A stretch of 64,000 nucleotides of DNA from Aliivibrio salmonicida LFI1238 (GTDB taxonomy: Bacteria; Pseudomonadota; Gammaproteobacteria; Enterobacterales; Vibrionaceae): NCBI RefSeq assembly GCF_000196495.1, contig NC_011312.1:1984001-2048000 (forward strand), read 5' to 3'. The translations under genes were made by a program, and so were the position numbers. Below, one piece after another: positions 61,814 through 64,000 of this stretch; the first letter of the stretch is position 1; every line of letters begins with the position of its first letter. The notes beneath the pieces are model-generated. The model ran no database searches and was not told the origin of the DNA. It worked only from the letters and a program-made list of their open reading frames with translations.

Positions 61814-62380
61814 ATGAAATTCAATAATTTCAGTAATATATTGAATTCATTGATTGAAATGGAACGTACGAATAAATGTGAACTCTTTTATTTTGATGAG
61901 TCAGGCTTTAGTCAGAAATCTAATCTTCCTTATTGTTGGGGACCTATCGGTGTTCAATCGCTAAGGCCTGCTCATTCACACAGCAAACGGCTCAATGTTC
62001 TTGGCTTCTTAAGTAGACAAGGTAAATTGAGTTTTCAAACAACGGAAGGAAGAGTAACTACCGATACAGTAATTGATGCATTTGAGCACTTTATCAACGC
62101 ACGAAAAAACGATAAGCCATGCTTTATTATCTTAGATAATGCCTCTTTTCATAGGTCAGCAAAATTTAAACAAAAATTGCATGAGTGGTTGATGAATGAT
62201 GTATTAGTTTGTTATCTACCACCGTACTCTCCAGAGCTCAATATCATTGAGATATTGTGGAAGAAAGTAAAATATGAATGGTTACCATGTGAAGCGTTCA
62301 AAACGTTTGAAGACCTCAGTATTAACATCAAAAACATATTAAATTATTACGGCGAAAAATTCACAATAACTTTTGCGTGA
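61814..62380 (+). CDS. IS630 transposase, OrfB (DDE catalytic part)
   Basis: 188 residues from the first ATG in frame. DDE motif is clear: D in LFYFDESGFSQKS, D in FIILDNASFHRS, E in NIIEILWKKVKYEWLP; PPYSPELN is family-typical. The catalytic half likely needs the frameshift from OrfA for a complete transposase. Whether the element is active is unknown. Confidence 0.88.
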   Translation: MKFNNFSNILNSLIEMERTNKCELFYFDESGFSQKSNLPYCWGPIGVQSLRPAHSHSKRLNVLGFLSRQGKLSFQTTEGRVTTDTVIDAFEHFINARKNDKPCFIILDNASFHRSAKFKQKLHEWLMNDVLVCYLPPYSPELNIIEILWKKVKYEWLPCEAFKTFEDLSINIKNILNYYGEKFTITFA

Positions 62381-62387
62381 CTACTTA

Positions 62388-63016
62388 TTGATATTAAAGA
62401 AGAAAGCTCGGCTAATATGCCAACACGAGACTGGAAACATAATAATTATCACCAAGCTTGGTATCAAGGCGATACGATCCCTGTTGGTATTGGACAAGGT
62501 TATTGGACTGCAACGCCAATGCAAATTGCAAAAGCGACCGCGGTTGTTGCAGATAAAGGTGTGGTACATCGACCACATTTGCTAAAATCAGTGATGGAAG
62601 ATGGGCAGTTTGAATCTGTGGCATTTAAAGATTTTCCGCCCGTCAGTGGTGCTAAAGAACAATATTGGGATTTAGCAAAAGAAGGAATGCATCGCGTATT
62701 AGTGTCAGGGACGGCACGTAAATTATTTCAAAACTTAGCGTACGAAGCGGGTGGTAAAACAGGGACGAGTCAGGTATTTGGTTTAGCAAAAGGTGAAGAA
62801 TACGATTCAGAAGAGGTAGCAGAGCACTTGCGAGATCATGCTTTATTTACGAGTTTTGCCCCATTAAATACGCCCAAGGTTTTAGTTGCAGCGGTACTAG
62901 AGAATGCAGGATGGGGGAAATATGCGGCTCCAATTGGTCGTAATATCATGGATTATGTCTTGGTTAGTCCTAAAGTTAACTTAGATGATAATTCATCTAA
63001 ATTACCACCAACTTAA
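62388..63016 (+). pseudogene. mrdA: Penicillin-binding protein 2 (mrdA-type), 3' part
   Basis: C-terminal 209 codons of the split gene. In-frame sequence after the IS is IDIKEESSANMPTRDWKHNN, continuing with WYQGDTIPVGIGQGYWTATPMQ and the active-site KTG (GGKTGTSQVFG, K558 of the restored protein). Ends at TAA 63016. An ATG at 62417 could start a 199-residue fragment, but it would lack the membrane anchor and active-site serine. The two pieces total 1932 bases, 643 codons plus stop, near E. coli PBP2 (633). Confidence 0.92.
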
Positions 63017-63051
63017 ATTAGACAGTGTTGAGAAAATAAAGGGATGTGTAG

Positions 63052-63447
63052 ATGAGTGGAATCGTAGATTTAAAGATATTATTGAAATCGATGTCACCAG
63101 AACTTCAGAATGATGAGTATGTTTTTTGTTCTTTGCCTGGTGAGTATGGTGACTACCAGCATTTAATGCCATTGGCGTCTTTTAGAGAAAAAGAAGGGTT
63201 TACTTTAGTGGTGACTAAAAATCACGCAGAGCAAGAAGGAATTGAATTTGAATCGACATTCAAAGTCATTACCTTAACAATTCATTCAAGTTTAGATGCT
63301 GTGGGTTTAACCGCGGAAGTTGCTAGAAAATTAACTGAGCATAATATTAGTGCGAACGTTATTGCGGCTTATTATCATGATCACATTCTTGTTCAAACAG
63401 AGAAAGCCGATGCGGCAATGTTAGCGTTGTCTGAATTCTCTGCTTGA
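63052..63447 (+). CDS. ACT-domain protein (DUF2241-like)
   Basis: 131 residues with a C-terminal ACT-type regulatory fold: SSLDAVGLTAEVARKLTEHNISANVIAAYYHDHILVQ matches the ligand-binding ACT pattern (split in text for brevity). The N-terminal part (about 1-60) is also conserved in the family (SMSPELQNDEYVFCSLPG). Amino-acid binding is inferred. It starts 35 bases after the mrdA fragment, with AAAGGGATG upstream, and could have been cotranscribed with it. Confidence 0.82.
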   Translation: MSGIVDLKILLKSMSPELQNDEYVFCSLPGEYGDYQHLMPLASFREKEGFTLVVTKNHAEQEGIEFESTFKVITLTIHSSLDAVGLTAEVARKLTEHNISANVIAAYYHDHILVQTEKADAAMLALSEFSA

Positions 63448-63713
63448 TGTAAGTTGATCGCCCCCTCATACCTTACCGCTCAAGCTGCCCAGAAAATCAG
63501 CCCTGAAACACTAAATGTATAGTCTTATTGAAAATGTAAGGTTGAAAAGGTGATATAGCGGAATATCCTCGCTAAATGACGTCGTTTTTTCTCCAATTAA
63601 AATAATATATGTATTTAGTGTTCTATTCCTCTATAAAGCTCATCTATAACAGCGTAGGATCAGGTAACTTTAGATAAAACCAAGTTTGCACTTAGGTGCA
63701 CTAAGAGAAAATA
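63448..63713. promoter_or_regulatory. Upstream region of the HflX-like gene
   Basis: A 266-base gap with no gene. Near the end it contains the inverted repeat CTTAG-GTGCA-CTAAG (63691-63705) about nine bases before the ATG, and an AGAGAAA ribosome-like stretch. No promoter is clear. Confidence 0.3.
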
Positions 63714-64000
63714 ATGAAACTAACAGAAAAAGCATCACTTACTAATGCTTTACTTATTTCTATCTGCACACCGCAGTTTAAAGGTGATGAGGCAAAAGAC
63801 TCACTTGCAGAACTTGCTCGCTTAGTGACTACCCTAGGGTTTAAAGTCGTCGGTACGCAGTCGCAAAAACAAAGTTCTACTCAAAAAGTGAATGTTCTGG
63901 GGTCTGGTAAATTGGCTGAAATAGCGCATCTTACTGGTAATCAAGGCGAGAGTGATGACGCTGATACTGAAGATTTCTTTGATGAGACAGATTTTGACGA
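63714..64000 (+). CDS. HflX-like GTPase, N-terminal part
   Basis: The first 95 residues of a GTPase HflX-family protein, running off the right edge. MKLTEKASLTNALL begins it; ELARLVTTLGFKVVGTQSQKQ and KVNVLGSGKLAEIAHLT are the HflX N-terminal domain. An unusual acidic insertion (ESDDADTEDFFDETDFD) follows. Canonical hflX sits beside hfq, which is not here, so this is likely a paralogue. The G domain is outside the window. Confidence 0.75.
   Translation, partial: MKLTEKASLTNALLISICTPQFKGDEAKDSLAELARLVTTLGFKVVGTQSQKQSSTQKVNVLGSGKLAEIAHLTGNQGESDDADTEDFFDETDFD

Larger units (their letters stand above)
61266..62387 (+). mobile_element. IS630-family insertion sequence in mrdA
   Basis: A 1118-bp element (61268-62385) flanked by a TA duplication (61266-61267 and 62386-62387), the IS630 target. 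Terminal inverted repeats start AGTAGT, with about 13 of 18 bases matching. It carries two ORFs encoding a split DDE transposase and, at 61310-61339, an AT-rich TACCATAT..ATATGGTA repeat before the first ORF. Removing it with one TA restores GGT ATT GAT ATT (Gly-Ile-Asp-Ile) in the mrdA frame, so insertion is clean. Confidence 0.92.

Noticed and set aside
59422..63016. Genomic island at tRNA-Ser
   Set aside because: No integrase, no repeated tRNA end, and neighbours are chromosomal; only an IS within the PBP2 gene.
1..64000. CRISPR arrays, rRNA operons or replication origins
   Set aside because: No regularly spaced repeats, rRNA sequence, or clustered DnaA boxes beyond the single pair near uvrB.

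Overview
The window is AT-rich gammaproteobacterial chromosome, and gene content and order point to Vibrionaceae, most likely the Aliivibrio (Vibrio fischeri) group. The main evidence is uvrB–qrr1–luxO–luxU–yvcK–moaA, the motY/rnt/gloA/nth/rnf neighbourhood, a sodium-motor MotY protein, the sodB–grxD pair flanked by a VC2046-type gene, and a tol–pal–nadA block. Species cannot be fixed from the sequence alone. Most genes are intact housekeeping genes; the accessory content is one insertion sequence and one efflux-type operon.

Layout. 1-4.7 kb: glycolysis and repair (yeaD, gapA, msrB, yeaC), a lipoprotein and a voltage-gated K+ channel. 5.3-14.5 kb: adhE with an FNR-like site, a degenerate SDR protein, sodB/grxD, a receiver-TPR protein, an antiporter and rnt. 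14.7-23.2 kb: motY, then a minus-strand run rnfABCDGE-nth-gloA; a Fur-like site precedes the DUF2753 gene that follows; tRNA-Asn lies upstream. 23.3-27.8 kb: uvrB behind paired DnaA boxes, then the quorum-sensing core: Qrr1 small RNA (minus strand, sigma-54 promoter, three LuxO-type sites) divergent from luxO-luxU. 27.8-31.3 kb: yvcK homologue and a Moco riboswitch ahead of moaA-moaC-moaD-moaE. 31.3-34.7 kb: a three-gene cluster of an ATP-grasp peptide-ligase-like protein, an inactive transglutaminase/7TM protein and a retropepsin-like lipoprotein. 34.8-41.2 kb: cmoA-cmoB, aspS, ruvC, and ruvA-ruvB behind a SOS box. 41.6-51.4 kb: cydA-cydB-cydX-ybgE, ybgC-tolQRAB-pal-cpoB, nadA. 51.5-57.2 kb: an AraC-type regulator divergent from HlyD, DUF2955, AI-2E-type permease and K+-channel genes. 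57.3-64 kb: UPF0149, alaE, tRNA-Ser, a PBP2 (mrdA-type) gene split by an IS630-family element, an ACT-domain gene and the start of an HflX-like GTPase.

How it works together. LuxU passes phosphate to LuxO, which with sigma-54 should drive Qrr1 from the adjacent divergent promoter. The moa operon makes molybdopterin and is probably controlled by product through its leader RNA. Rnf links NADH/ferredoxin redox to ion transport, and cydABX handles low-oxygen respiration; predicted FNR and ArcA sites at adhE and cyd fit a facultative anaerobe. Tol-Pal and CpoB serve envelope constriction. The clearest lesion is the IS630 insertion: removing the element and one TA copy restores a 643-codon PBP2 frame exactly. 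That PBP2 gene is not beside rodA, so it may be a second, dispensable paralogue.

No wholly new system is proven. The least-understood items are the ligase/transglutaminase/retropepsin cluster, the SDR protein lacking its catalytic residues, the tandem 48-residue repeats in RnfC, and several small ORFs.
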